Assembly: GCA_963742955.1 (NCBI GenBank)
Contig: CAVUOA010000008.1
Location: 1,488,001-1,552,000, forward strand
Origin: CAVUOA01 sp963742955
Lineage (GTDB): Bacteria > Bacteroidota > Ignavibacteria > Tepidaquicellales > OLB5
Direction of reading: 5' to 3'
DNA: 64,000 nucleotides
Shown here: piece by piece, positions 34,289-43,431 of the stretch
Layout of the letters: each line of letters begins with the position of its first letter
Numbering within the stretch: the first letter of the stretch is position 1
The notes under the pieces: model-generated
Told to the model about the DNA's origin: nothing
Database searches by the model: none
What the model saw: only the letters and a program-made list of their open reading frames with translations
Program-made: the position numbers and the translations under genes

Positions 34289-35506
34289 TTATGATAAGGG
34301 GAGCGTTAAAGTGAATGTTGTTCCTTTGCCTACATTGGATTTTACAGTAATATCTCCGCCGTGCTCTTTCAGTATTCTTTTTGAAATGGAAAGCCCAAGT
34401 CCGGTTCCTTTACCGTAGCCTTTAGACGAAAAGAATGGCTTGAAAATTTTTTCCAGGTTCTCACGCTCTATACCGGGACCCGTATCGGCAATTTCAACCG
34501 AAACTATGTTCCCTTTTAGCGATGATTTCAGCTTAATTTCACCTTCTGCAGGGATTGCCTGTATTGCATTTATTACAATATTTGATATTACTTCCTGAAT
34601 CTGCGCTACGTCAAAACTGAATTCCGGTATTTCCTTAAGTGTTTTCCTGAATGAAACTGTTTTATCACCAATTGAAAACCTGGAATTCTTTACAACATTT
34701 GTTATTATCCTGTTGATATCGTTTTTCTGTTTTTCGATTCTGAGAGGTCTTGAGAAATTCAGAAGGTGCCTTATTGATTTTGTAATTCTTGTAGCTTCGT
34801 CAAGAATGGTTTTAAGTTCCTCGTATTCCTTATCGTTTTCAGCTTTATCAACTAAAAGATAATCCGCATTACCTGATATTATATTAAGCGGGTTTGAAAG
34901 GCTGTGTGCAATGCTTGAAACAACTTCACCAATAAGAGCCAGATTTTCTCTCTCCCTCAATTCTCTTTCAAGCTGTTTTACTTTGGTCAAATCCCTTACA
35001 ATTCCTACCGAGCCCATCTTCTCGTTTTTTTCATTGTCTACAGCGAATCTGGTTATGCTTACGTTAATTATTTCACCTGTTTTGTTAATTCTTTCAGTTT
35101 CATAATTCACAAGAAATCCTTTTTCTTTGACCTCGTTAATAAGGAATTCTCTTTCGCCTTCAGCCAGCTTGTTAGGAGGGAGGAGAATACCGAAATCCTT
35201 TCCCATCATTTCTTCTTTTGTGTAGCCGAAAATCCTTTCAGCGCCCCTGTTCCAAAGGAAAATTTTAAAATCGTTGTCCGTTCCTATTATGCCGTCTATT
35301 GAGTTTAATATTATATCCGAAAAGAATTTTTCGTGGGCTGATTTGCCTTCCCGCATAAGCTGAATCATATCCATAACTGAGCCGCCAAGAATATTCAGCA
35401 CAGACGTAATATCCGAATCCGACAGCTTATCTCCCAGTTTTTCTCTGAGGGTGTTTTTTATCGAATCGCTGTATTTTTCAAATTCTGAAAGTATTCTTTG
35501 TTCCAT
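34289..35506 (-). CDS. PAS-domain sensor histidine kinase
   Basis: 405 residues, no membrane helix. Residues 60-175 are a PAS domain (DGIIGTDNDFKIFLWNRGAERIFGY), followed by a dimerisation/phosphoacceptor helix with His201 (SSIAHSLSNPLN) and a HATPase domain with N (VINAIQAIP), G1 (DTGPGIE) and G2 (GTGLGLSISKRI) boxes. This is an NtrB/AtoS-like cytoplasmic kinase. No partner regulator is adjacent; the NtrC-type regulator at 28295-29632 is the nearest candidate. It is separated from nikR by 76 bases. Confidence 0.9.
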   Translation of the reverse strand: MEQRILSEFEKYSDSIKNTLREKLGDKLSDSDITSVLNILGGSVMDMIQLMREGKSAHEKFFSDIILNSIDGIIGTDNDFKIFLWNRGAERIFGYTKEEMMGKDFGILLPPNKLAEGEREFLINEVKEKGFLVNYETERINKTGEIINVSITRFAVDNEKNEKMGSVGIVRDLTKVKQLERELRERENLALIGEVVSSIAHSLSNPLNIISGNADYLLVDKAENDKEYEELKTILDEATRITKSIRHLLNFSRPLRIEKQKNDINRIITNVVKNSRFSIGDKTVSFRKTLKEIPEFSFDVAQIQEVISNIVINAIQAIPAEGEIKLKSSLKGNIVSVEIADTGPGIERENLEKIFKPFFSSKGYGKGTGLGLSISKRILKEHGGDITVKSNVGKGTTFTLTLPLS

Positions 35507-35865
35507 ATCAATCGGAAACTGCGGGTTAATTTGAATTTAACAAAATAAGCAAATTTTGGCATTTATTAAGCATAATAAAAGGCGAAATTAACATTTATTA
35601 ACATCTTTATCTATATAAATATTAATAGATATGATATTTTTGGGATTAATAATCATGTTATTATAAAATATGCATAAAGTATTAATATAAATAATTCAAC
35701 ACAAGAAGAATTACGAGACTATAAAAAAACAAATAAATATTTTCAAATAAAGCTGTTAGTTCTTATTCATTGCTTAAATTCCAATATTTCGGTAATTTGG
35801 AATTCCTTTAAAAATGTGAATTCAAGAATTATTTAAATAATTACTTAAATAGGAGATAATATAAA
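35507..35865. promoter_or_regulatory. gap upstream region with inverted repeat
   Basis: About 360 AT-rich bases with no gene. AATTCCAA (35777-35784) and TTGGAATT (35797-35804) form an 8-bp inverted repeat with 12 bases between, about 60 bases before gap, a possible operator. A ribosome site TAGGAG is at about 35850. A weaker sigma-54-like sequence at 35557 is probably chance. Confidence 0.4.
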
Positions 35866-36858
35866 ATGGCAGTCAGAGTAGGTATAAACGGTTTTGGAAG
35901 AATAGGACGCCTTGTTTTCAGACGGATGATGCAGCTTGGCGGTTTCGAAGTGCCTGTTATAAATGACCTTACAGACGCTAAAACCTTAGCCCACCTTCTT
36001 AAATACGATTCGGTGCACGGCAGATTCCCCGGTGAAGTGAATGCAACTGAAAACGGAATATCGGTGGACGGTAAAGAAATAAAAATAATGTCCGAAAAAG
36101 ACCCTTCCAGGCTTCCCTGGAAAGAATTGAATATCGATGTTGCGCTTGAATCAACAGGTGTTTTTACAAAAAGAGAAAAGCTCCAGCTTCACATAGATGC
36201 CGGTGCAAAAAAAGTTGTGCTTTCCGCTCCCCCGAAAGATGATATCGATGCTATTGTTGTGCTCGGCGTTAATGACGAAGTGTTAAAACCTGAACACAAA
36301 ATTATTTCAAACGCTTCGTGTACAACCAACTGTCTTGCCCCGATGGTAAAGGTGCTTGATGATGCATTCGGAATTAAAAAAGGATTTATGACAACCGTGC
36401 ACGCTTATACAAATGACCAGGTGATACTTGACTATCCTCATAAAGATTTAAGGAGAGCCAGGGCGGGCGCTGTGAGCATAATTCCTACAACAACAGGAGC
36501 AGCAAAAGCAGTCGGTAAAGTAATGCCGCACTTAAACGGCAAACTTGACGGGTTCTCGCTCCGCGTTCCGACACCTGACGGCTCGATTACAGATTTTGTA
36601 TGTGAGCTCAACAAAGAAACAACCAAAGATGAAATTAATGCTGCGTTCAAAAAAGCATCTGAAACCAATCTAAAAGGTTACCTTGAATACTGCATTGACC
36701 CCATTGTATCGATTGATATAGTCGGTAACCCGCATTCATGTATATTCGATTCACTTTCAACCATGGCGATGGGCAATTTAGTTAAAGTTATCGGCTGGTA
36801 CGATAATGAATGGGGCTATTCATGCAGGGTAGTAGATTTGTTAAAGAAGATTTCTTAA
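35866..36858 (+). CDS. gap: Glyceraldehyde-3-phosphate dehydrogenase
   Basis: 330 residues, standard length. The N-terminal GINGFGRIGR NAD-binding loop, the catalytic cysteine in SNASCTTNCLAP (about residue 150), and the C-terminal YDNEWGYS motif are intact. It catalyses the NAD-dependent oxidation and phosphorylation of glyceraldehyde-3-phosphate in glycolysis and gluconeogenesis. pgk follows after 13 bases, so the two consecutive pathway enzymes are in one operon. Confidence 0.98.
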   Translation: MAVRVGINGFGRIGRLVFRRMMQLGGFEVPVINDLTDAKTLAHLLKYDSVHGRFPGEVNATENGISVDGKEIKIMSEKDPSRLPWKELNIDVALESTGVFTKREKLQLHIDAGAKKVVLSAPPKDDIDAIVVLGVNDEVLKPEHKIISNASCTTNCLAPMVKVLDDAFGIKKGFMTTVHAYTNDQVILDYPHKDLRRARAGAVSIIPTTTGAAKAVGKVMPHLNGKLDGFSLRVPTPDGSITDFVCELNKETTKDEINAAFKKASETNLKGYLEYCIDPIVSIDIVGNPHSCIFDSLSTMAMGNLVKVIGWYDNEWGYSCRVVDLLKKIS

Positions 36859-36871
36859 ACAGGTTAGAAAA

Positions 36872-38071
36872 ATGAATAAGCTGACAATTGAAAGTCTCGC
36901 CTCTTCAGGCGGACTGAAACGGAAGCGTGTGCTGGTTAGGGTTGATTTCAACGTTCCGATGTCGAAAGAAGAACAGGGCAAAATTACAGATGATAAGCGG
37001 ATAGTAGAATCGCTTCCGACTATAAAAAAAATAATCTCCGAAGGCGGCAAATGCATCTTAATGAGCCACCTCGGCAGACCTAAAGGCGAAGCAAACTTAA
37101 AATATTCACTTAAGCCGGTTGCTGAACACCTTGCGAAGCTTCTTGGCAAACCTGTTGCATTCACAAATGACTGTCTTGGCGCTAAATCAAGCGTTGATGC
37201 GCTGAACGACGGTGATGTTCTGCTGCTTGAAAACCTGCGCTTCCATAAAGAAGAAGAGAAGAACGATGAAGCATTTGCAAAAGAGCTTGCTTCATACGGC
37301 GATGTTTATGTAAACGATGCATTCGGCACGGCTCATCGCGCTCACGCATCGACCGAAGGTGTAACGAAATTCATATCCCAATGCGCAGCAGGTTATCTTA
37401 TGCAGAAAGAGCTTGATTATCTTTCGCGCGTTATATCATCGCCCGCGCACCCGTTTACCGCAATTCTCGGAGGAAGCAAAATTTCCGGAAAGATTGATGT
37501 GATTAAAAACCTGCTTCCCAAAGCCGATAAAATACTAATCGGCGGTGGAATGATATTTACATTCTATAAAGCAAAAGGTTACGAAATAGGGAACTCACTT
37601 TTAGAAGAAGATAAAATTTCGCTTGCTAAAGAGCTTCTTGCCGAAGCAGGAGATAAGCTGGTTCTTCCGGTTGATGTTGTTGCTGCTGATAAAGTTGAAA
37701 ATGATTCACCTTTTGCAACGGTCGATGCTGATAAAATTCCGGCAGGAAAAGCAGGAGTTGATATCGGCGCAAAAACAATAGATAGCTTCAGGCAGATAAT
37801 TTCAGGTTCTAAAACAATATTCTGGAACGGACCGATGGGAATTTTCGAAATGCCGAACTTCGCCAAAGGCACGTTTGAAATTGCAAAAGCACTTGCTGAT
37901 GTAACCCAAAAAGGCGCAGTTACTGTAATCGGCGGGGGCGATTCTGCTGCTGCCATTGCGCTGGCGGGATTGGAAAAGCAGGTCAGCCATGTTTCCACCG
38001 GCGGCGGCGCAAGCCTTGAGTTTGTTGAAGGAAAGGCGCTTCCCGGCGTAGAAGCTCTTTCTAATGCATAG
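36872..38071 (+). CDS. pgk: Phosphoglycerate kinase
   Basis: 399 residues, normal for bacterial PGK. Motifs are VRVDFNVPM at the start, the SHLGRPKGE loop near residue 64, NDAFGTAHRAHAS near 150, and the GGGDSAAA and FVEGKALPG C-terminal nucleotide-binding segments. It transfers phosphate between 1,3-bisphosphoglycerate and ADP. It follows gap closely. Confidence 0.98.
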   Translation: MNKLTIESLASSGGLKRKRVLVRVDFNVPMSKEEQGKITDDKRIVESLPTIKKIISEGGKCILMSHLGRPKGEANLKYSLKPVAEHLAKLLGKPVAFTNDCLGAKSSVDALNDGDVLLLENLRFHKEEEKNDEAFAKELASYGDVYVNDAFGTAHRAHASTEGVTKFISQCAAGYLMQKELDYLSRVISSPAHPFTAILGGSKISGKIDVIKNLLPKADKILIGGGMIFTFYKAKGYEIGNSLLEEDKISLAKELLAEAGDKLVLPVDVVAADKVENDSPFATVDADKIPAGKAGVDIGAKTIDSFRQIISGSKTIFWNGPMGIFEMPNFAKGTFEIAKALADVTQKGAVTVIGGGDSAAAIALAGLEKQVSHVSTGGGASLEFVEGKALPGVEALSNA

Positions 38072-38113
38072 GGGAGTTATTGAAGTTATCACAATTCTGA
38101 AAAGTTATATGTA

Positions 38114-38176
38114 GTTGCAGCCTTCAGGCTGCGTTTAAAAAGCAGAATCGCAACCTAAAGGTTGCGGCTACCAAAA
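38114..38176. repeat. Paired hairpin repeat GCAGCC / GCAACC
   Basis: Two 6-bp stem hairpins, GCAGCC-ttca-GGCTGC (38117-38132) and GCAACC-taaa-GGTTGC (38150-38165), about 50 bases downstream of pgk. The arms of one can also pair with those of the other. No T-run follows. A similar GCCTAAAGGCTGAG pattern is seen near 43310. Confidence 0.5.
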
Positions 38177-38278
38177 GCAATAGACTTTGGGGTAAGTACC
38201 GGACAAGTGAATTTCAGGCAACCGGAATAAGCAATCCCATTTTTCTCTTGCAGAATTTTTTAAATAATTTATTTTTAT

Positions 38279-39391
38279 ATGAAAAAGGACAAAAAGAAAA
38301 AACACGCTTCTAAGAAAGCAAAAAGTGTAAAGTATCCTAAAGAAGTTCAGTATCTCGATAGGAACGAATCACAAACGGGTCCCGCGCCTGAAGTGTTTAA
38401 GTTTCTCAAAAAAGTGGACCTAAACCATCTTTCATGGTATTCAAGAGATTTTCAGCAGGGGATTAAGTCACGCCTTTCAAAGCGTATTGCCGATGATTTC
38501 GGCTTCGATGAAAAGCATGTTCTGCTTAGCTACGGCAGTGAAGATTTACTCAAGCAGATTATTCACTGTTATTTAAGCCCGGGCGAAAAAATTATGATTC
38601 CCCGCGAGGCATGGTGGTATTATAAGAAAGTTGCTTCCGAGCGCGGCGGATTTAATGTTGAGTATCCAATGACCAAAGGTACTCTTGACGGCGTGCCGTA
38701 TTACCTGTATGATGTTGATAAGATGATTGAAATCTACCGCAATGAACAGCCCAAAGTTGTTGTTGTTGCATCACCTAATAACCCCACCGGCAACAAAATA
38801 GATAATGAAAGCCTGAAAAAATTCCTGGATGCTTCAAGAGATACAGTTGTAATGATAGATGAAGCATATTGGGGAATGGGTTCAACCGATAACAGCTATG
38901 TTAAGCCATATATAGATGAATATCCCAACCTTATAATCTGCAGAACCTTTTCAAAATATTTTGCTCTTGCGGGATGCAGAATAGGATTTGCATTTGCCGG
39001 TAAAAACCTTGATGTACTGATTAATTTCACTACGCGATATCTCGGCTATAACCGCATATCGGAAGAGCTTGGCGAAATTTGCCTTGATAACATGAAGTAC
39101 TACGAGAAAGTAGGCAGGCAGTATGAAAAAGATAAGCAGATGTTTTACGATTTGTTCACTGAGCTTAAAGGGTTTACTCCTTATAAATCGTTTGCAAATT
39201 TTATACTGGTCGATTTCCCCGTTGAAATCCGCAGCGGCTTAAAAAAATATCTTACCGAAAGGAATTTACTTATAAAATTCCTTGATGAAGAGGCTTTCAG
39301 GACCGAAGTAAGAATTTCGCTCGGCACAAAAGAGCAGAATAAGCTGCTTGCTCATGCAATAAAACAGTACTGCAAAGAGAATCCGTTTTAA
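38279..39391 (+). CDS. Histidinol-phosphate-type PLP aminotransferase
   Basis: 370 residues of the fold-type I aminotransferase family related to HisC. A Lys-rich leader (residues 1-20) is unusual. The cofactor lysine is in CRTFSKYFALAGCRIGF (about residue 226), the SPNNPTGN motif is near 165, and an active-site DEAYW follows. The gene lies 86 bases from a CDP-alcohol phosphatidyltransferase on the same strand. HisC-like enzymes next to such transferases occur in gene sets for phosphonate- or aminoalcohol-headgroup lipids, so the substrate may not be histidinol phosphate. Without neighbours of a his operon, the exact substrate is open. Confidence 0.8.
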   Translation: MKKDKKKKHASKKAKSVKYPKEVQYLDRNESQTGPAPEVFKFLKKVDLNHLSWYSRDFQQGIKSRLSKRIADDFGFDEKHVLLSYGSEDLLKQIIHCYLSPGEKIMIPREAWWYYKKVASERGGFNVEYPMTKGTLDGVPYYLYDVDKMIEIYRNEQPKVVVVASPNNPTGNKIDNESLKKFLDASRDTVVMIDEAYWGMGSTDNSYVKPYIDEYPNLIICRTFSKYFALAGCRIGFAFAGKNLDVLINFTTRYLGYNRISEELGEICLDNMKYYEKVGRQYEKDKQMFYDLFTELKGFTPYKSFANFILVDFPVEIRSGLKKYLTERNLLIKFLDEEAFRTEVRISLGTKEQNKLLAHAIKQYCKENPF

Positions 39392-39477
39392 TGCTCTTTA
39401 ATATTTGACGATTGTCATTTGAATTTAATCCTGCAATTGCATTCGTAATTGTGGGATTAAATCATTAATTTTGCTGA

Positions 39478-40389
39478 ATGGGTTTATTTGAGCAGTATAA
39501 AGCTTCGCTAAAGGTAGTAGAGATAGAGGAAATTTTCGATTTGATTCTTTATCGTCCGCTTGCTTTTATATTTGTAAAAGCCACCTACTCCACTAAGATT
39601 ACCCCCAACCAGGTTTCTTCCATGGCTATGCTCATTGGAGTCATTGCCGGTGTATTATTCGGTTTTGGCACTAGAGAGTACCTGTTGGCGGCGGCCGGAT
39701 TTTATGGTGCATGTAATGTACTTGACTGCGCTGACGGGCAAATAGCGCGTCTTAAAAAAAACGGCACCAAAGTCGGCAGGATAGTTGACGGATTTATTGA
39801 TTACGTTGTGAGCACTGCCGTTTATATAGGCATCGGTGTTGGGCTAACAGGATTGCAGCACAGCGGTTTGCTCCATTTAGAGTTCAATATATTTGGTATA
39901 AATCCTTATGTTTATATATGGTTAATCACAGCTTTAGGCGGATTCTCGTCTGCGCTTCAGGCTATTCTGCTCGATTTCTTCCGCAATAAATTTCTTGAAA
40001 TCGTATACGGCAAGTTCTCATCACTTGAGGAAGAGATTAAAGAATTTGAAGAGGAAAAAGCCCGTATCAGCCGGCGGGATGTTAAGAAAGGATTTTTTGA
40101 TAATTTTCTGATTGCAGTCTACCTAAAATACACGCGCTTCCAGCTGAGCCTTCAGTCAAAGAAGAAAAATAGTTTATCTAATGCGGTTATTGACCCGAAA
40201 GTCTATTACAGAAGAAACAGGCGGCTTATGCACTTTTGGGGCTATATAGGCTCAACTACCCACCTTACAATTTGCATTATTTGCGCTCTTACTAATAACA
40301 TGGAAATATTTCTTTTAATATGCATTTTGCCTTTAAATTTTCTTATGCTGTCTTTATATTTTGTACATCATATGGTTAATAGAGATTAA
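39478..40389 (+). CDS. CDP-alcohol phosphatidyltransferase family protein
   Basis: 303 residues with about six membrane helices. The family motif DxxDGxxARx8Gx3Dx3D is present: DCADGQIAR ... G ... DGFID at about residues 81-104. These metal-dependent enzymes transfer a phospho-alcohol from a CDP-activated donor. The amphipathic, Glu-rich segment of about residues 178-205 is cytoplasmic. Length is above the 180-220 residues of PgsA/PssA because of C-terminal additions. A lipid headgroup or phosphodiester-linked alcohol is probable. Confidence 0.85.
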   Translation: MGLFEQYKASLKVVEIEEIFDLILYRPLAFIFVKATYSTKITPNQVSSMAMLIGVIAGVLFGFGTREYLLAAAGFYGACNVLDCADGQIARLKKNGTKVGRIVDGFIDYVVSTAVYIGIGVGLTGLQHSGLLHLEFNIFGINPYVYIWLITALGGFSSALQAILLDFFRNKFLEIVYGKFSSLEEEIKEFEEEKARISRRDVKKGFFDNFLIAVYLKYTRFQLSLQSKKKNSLSNAVIDPKVYYRRNRRLMHFWGYIGSTTHLTICIICALTNNMEIFLLICILPLNFLMLSLYFVHHMVNRD

Positions 40390-40421
40390 AATCAAAAATC
40401 ATAAACTAAATCAGTAATAAT

Positions 40422-41714
40422 ATGAAACGGCTGTCAATTAAAATTTTTGTACTGCTTGCGTTAACGCTGTCCGTATCGGGCTGCTTTGACGTCCAGCGGG
40501 ATATAAAAATGTATCCTAACGGCGGCGGAGTAGAAGAGCTTCGGGTCACGCTTGACAAGGATTTTTTTGATACGTTCCAGACTTATGTCGGTTCAGACCA
40601 GACAGGCAGAGCAAAGGGTGAACTGGATACATTGCAGGATAACGTAATCTTCTATAATGGGCTTATGGCTGACCTGCAAAAAACTCCCGGTACATCAATC
40701 CAGGACCTTCTTATTACAGATAAAGACGGCGGGAAAGAAATTTACATAAAATATACTTTTGATGACCCGCAGGCGCTTGTAAATATTATTAAAGAGGGGA
40801 CATTCAGGTATACAAACCAGCTTAACATTATATGGGAGACAGTTAAGTTTTTACAGGACGATAACAGCCTCAAATTTAAATATTTTATAAGAAAGGCAAA
40901 CCGCGCCTTCAACGATGAGGTTGCTCAAAGCATATTTTCAGGTTTAATTTCATCAAAGACTCTTAAAGTGAATTTTGAATTTCCGTTTGAGGTAACGTCT
41001 TCTAATGCGCAGAGCCAGTCCGGCAACCTGCTGAGCTGGACTGTCTCAATGAATGACATTGTCCACAACCAGGCAGAAATGACTGCCGATATGACTCCGG
41101 ATAAAGGACTTGATTTGACCTATGCAGAAAAAGTTGAAAAAGAAATTTCTAAAGTAAATAAAAAAGATAATCCTCTAATCCGTGTACAGGTATATAATGC
41201 CAATAAAGAGCCTGTTAAAATCGGAACAGGTATTGTTATAAAGGATGACCTTCTGGTAACGAATTTCCAGCTGATGAATATTATGGAGGGAAGAGGATTC
41301 TTCAGCGTAATTCTAAGCAATGATTCTCTTGCAGGAATAGATGAAATGCAGGAAAACGACCTTGTACCGGGGCTTGACCTTGTGTTTTTACGTTTTAATA
41401 ATATTGAAAAGCTTAAATCACTGAAATTCGCCCCAATTGAAATTGCATCAGGAACAAAAGTTAAAATACTTTATTATCCTAACCCGCTTTCTTCCGTTGT
41501 ATATTCAATGGATGCATCGATAACCGGAACAAAAGACTGGGGCTCTAAGAATAAGATTATCGAAGTTAAACCTGCAAAGCCAATTGCTCTTGATGGCGGC
41601 GCTGTGTTTGATACAAACGGTCAGTTTGTAGGGATGATAACACAAGCTTATAATGGTGAAGTAGGAAAGCTGTATGTTATTCCTGCATTGTATATTAGAG
41701 CGCAGATAAAGTAA
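40422..41714 (+). CDS. Lipoprotein with catalytically dead trypsin-like domain
   Basis: 430 residues. A signal peptide ends in the lipobox SVSGC (Cys21). The first half (to about 240) is beta-rich and not recognised. The second half (about 250-430) has the trypsin/HtrA fold pattern GTGIVIKDDLLVTNFQLM, LDLVFLRF and LDGGAVFDTNGQFVGM. In active proteases these would be N-H-V and N-S-G-G; here the His is replaced by Phe/Gln and the Ser by Asp, so it is a pseudo-protease. Binding rather than cutting is inferred. It follows the CDP-alcohol transferase by 32 bases, and a very strong terminator ends the transcript. Confidence 0.75.
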   Translation: MKRLSIKIFVLLALTLSVSGCFDVQRDIKMYPNGGGVEELRVTLDKDFFDTFQTYVGSDQTGRAKGELDTLQDNVIFYNGLMADLQKTPGTSIQDLLITDKDGGKEIYIKYTFDDPQALVNIIKEGTFRYTNQLNIIWETVKFLQDDNSLKFKYFIRKANRAFNDEVAQSIFSGLISSKTLKVNFEFPFEVTSSNAQSQSGNLLSWTVSMNDIVHNQAEMTADMTPDKGLDLTYAEKVEKEISKVNKKDNPLIRVQVYNANKEPVKIGTGIVIKDDLLVTNFQLMNIMEGRGFFSVILSNDSLAGIDEMQENDLVPGLDLVFLRFNNIEKLKSLKFAPIEIASGTKVKILYYPNPLSSVVYSMDASITGTKDWGSKNKIIEVKPAKPIALDGGAVFDTNGQFVGMITQAYNGEVGKLYVIPALYIRAQIK

Positions 41715-41766
41715 TAATCATATTCCCGTGAAAAAGGGAATCCGGAAAACATCTCATAAATTAAGC

Positions 41767-41796
41767 AGAAATGCCGTTTCGAACGGCATTTCTTAT
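41767..41796. terminator. Strong bidirectional terminator
   Basis: A 12-bp perfect stem AGAAATGCCGTT / AACGGCATTTCT with loop TCG. It is flanked by A- and T-rich sequence and lies between two convergent transcripts (the lipoprotein gene and paaD). Confidence 0.9.
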
Positions 41797-41859
41797 TAGA
41801 ACCTTTTAGAAGAGGATTTAATATAAGTACGGGAAAATATTAGGAAAGATATAACATGT

Positions 41860-41895
41860 TTATTGGACTCCCGCTTCCGAGGGAATGACAATTTT
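41860..41895. repeat. SFPRKRES-type palindromic repeat
   Basis: A CTCCCGCTTCCGAGGGAATGACAA-like element of the GTCATTCC family (also near 12150, 45580, 51413 and 51915). Read in one frame on the minus strand it encodes SFPRKRES, a well-known peptide of such repeats; it is not a gene. Confidence 0.5.
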
Positions 41896-41940
41896 AATCT
41901 ATGAATCTGCGGCAGAAAACTGTTTCGCGGGGATGGCTTG

Positions 41941-42483
41941 TTATTCAACCGGTTTAAACTGCTCAAATGCCTGATGACAGTTATTGCAGTAATGAAGCGA
42001 GCGGCATAGTGTGGGACCAAACGGTGTTTTAAGGTCAGTGTTTGTGCTATCGCAGTAGGGACACTTTACGTGTTTTAAAATTTCAATCTGTATTAGTCCG
42101 TTGTGTTCGGGAGGCGGCGCAAGCCCGTGCTTCTTCAGCATTGCCCTTCCTTTTTCCGTAATCATATTCGTATTCCACTGAACATCGAACGAGGTTTTTA
42201 CATCAACGTGCTCTACGTTAAGCTGTTCGATTCTGTCTTTCACCAAATCTTCAAGTATTCTTAACGCGGGACACCCGGCAAAAGTAGGTGTCATTTTTAC
42301 TAAAACGGAATTTGATTCATCTACATTAACATCAGTAATAATACCCAAATCGACCACCGAGATTGTCGGAATCTCAGGGTCTTTAACATCTTCCAATGCT
42401 TTTAATATTTCTTCTTTTGTCACCAAAACTTTATGAACCTTATAAACTTTACTAACTTTCTCACCATTCTGCTTCGGGGTCAA
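41941..42483 (-). CDS. paaD: Phenylacetyl-CoA epoxidase subunit PaaD
   Basis: 180 residues. PaaD assists the PaaABC(E) oxygenase that forms the 1,2-epoxide of phenylacetyl-CoA in aerobic aromatic breakdown; it belongs to the MIP18/SufT-like family. The DPEIPTISVVDLGII motif near residues 35-50 and MTPTFAGCPA near 65 are typical. The C-terminus has a zinc-ribbon with CPYCDS and YCNNCHQAFE. It overlaps paaC by 23 bases. Confidence 0.93.
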   Translation of the reverse strand: MTPKQNGEKVSKVYKVHKVLVTKEEILKALEDVKDPEIPTISVVDLGIITDVNVDESNSVLVKMTPTFAGCPALRILEDLVKDRIEQLNVEHVDVKTSFDVQWNTNMITEKGRAMLKKHGLAPPPEHNGLIQIEILKHVKCPYCDSTNTDLKTPFGPTLCRSLHYCNNCHQAFEQFKPVE

Positions 42484-43231
42484 TATTGAAAACCTCTGTC
42501 ATTTCATCAAGCAGGGGTTTAAGGAATTCGGTATGCTTTCCTTTTCTTCCGCCGTAAGAAGGTTTCCATAGGTTTTCACCCGGGATTTTTAAGCCGGCGT
42601 TTTCCAAAACAGGCTTAATTGCATTCACCCATTTCTTCTGTAAAGCATTTTCACCTTCGAATACTTTTAATTCATTAAGCAAGCTTTCGTAATCACCCGG
42701 TTCAAAAATTCCCAGCGCCGCATTAAACAAATCATCAAGCGCTTTCTGCATTTTGTTTCTGCTTTCGTCTGTTCCAGTGCCGAGCTGATTTATCCATGTA
42801 TCGGCGTGCATGAGATGGTATTTTATTTCGCCTTTGAATTTCTTCGCAATTTTTGAAATCGGCTCAAATGATGATTCTGCAAGCATTTCATAACGCAGGT
42901 TTTCTGCATGTGTAAACAGAAAATGCCGCATCAGGCTGAAATCATATTCCCCGTTGGGAAACTCGGTTAAATGACAGCACTTGAAATCATTTTCTTTTCT
43001 GCCGAATGCAAGCTCATCAGGTTCTTTTTCGCCAAGCTCGTGAAGCACATTGTAAATTGCCAGTGACTGCCCCAGCTTATCCTGCGCAATTGATGAAAAT
43101 GCAATGTCTTCTTCAAGTATGGGACCTAAGCCCGTCCATTCGGAATTCCTGTGACCGATAATAAGCTCATCATCTGCCATCTTAAACAGCATCTCTTTTA
43201 TTGCCGGTATTTGTGTATCTGTCGGGTTCAT
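42461..43231 (-). CDS. paaC: Phenylacetyl-CoA epoxidase subunit PaaC
   Basis: 256 residues, the normal size for PaaC, the structural ferritin-fold subunit of the PaaAC pair. It has GHRNSEWTGLGPILEEDIAFSSIAQDKLGQ near the start and HADTWINQLGTGTDESR near residue 145. It lacks metal, as other PaaC subunits do. It overlaps paaD and is separated from paaB by a 200-base repeat block. Confidence 0.95.
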   Translation of the reverse strand: MNPTDTQIPAIKEMLFKMADDELIIGHRNSEWTGLGPILEEDIAFSSIAQDKLGQSLAIYNVLHELGEKEPDELAFGRKENDFKCCHLTEFPNGEYDFSLMRHFLFTHAENLRYEMLAESSFEPISKIAKKFKGEIKYHLMHADTWINQLGTGTDESRNKMQKALDDLFNAALGIFEPGDYESLLNELKVFEGENALQKKWVNAIKPVLENAGLKIPGENLWKPSYGGRKGKHTEFLKPLLDEMTEVFNIDPEAEW

Positions 43232-43431
43232 TTTAAAAATTATCTATTTTCCTGTAGCCTCAACCTTCCCGCCTGCAGCGGGCAGGCAGGTTGCGAATTA
43301 ATTTTACTCAGCCTAAAGGCTGAGACTCATTTTAATGATCTAAAGTCGTCCTACGACTCCAGGTCGTCGGACGACTAATTACATTAAACATTTTATTCGT
43401 GCCACTACTTAGAGTCGGGGCACAAAGGTAA
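43232..43431. repeat. Repeat block inside the paa operon
   Basis: A CCCGCCTGCAGCGGGCAGGCAGG palindrome (about 43269-43291), a TCAGCCTAAAGGCTGA hairpin (about 43309-43324) and a GTCGTCC...GGACGAC inverted element (43346-43375) lie between paaB and paaC. Repeats inserted between genes of one operon suggest recent mobility of this family. Confidence 0.55.

Noticed and set aside
35557..35571. TGGCATTTATTAAGC resembling a sigma-54 promoter upstream of gap
   Set aside because: The -12 box is AAGC and it lies 300 bases from the gene; glycolysis genes are not expected to need sigma-54.
37146..37160. TGGCAAA-N4-TTGC inside pgk
   Set aside because: A match to the sigma-54 consensus within coding sequence in the middle of an operon; most likely chance.
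41796..42020. 74-codon reading frame with SFPRKRES on the minus strand
   Set aside because: It is the translation of a GTCATTCC-type repeat and overlaps paaD; not a gene.
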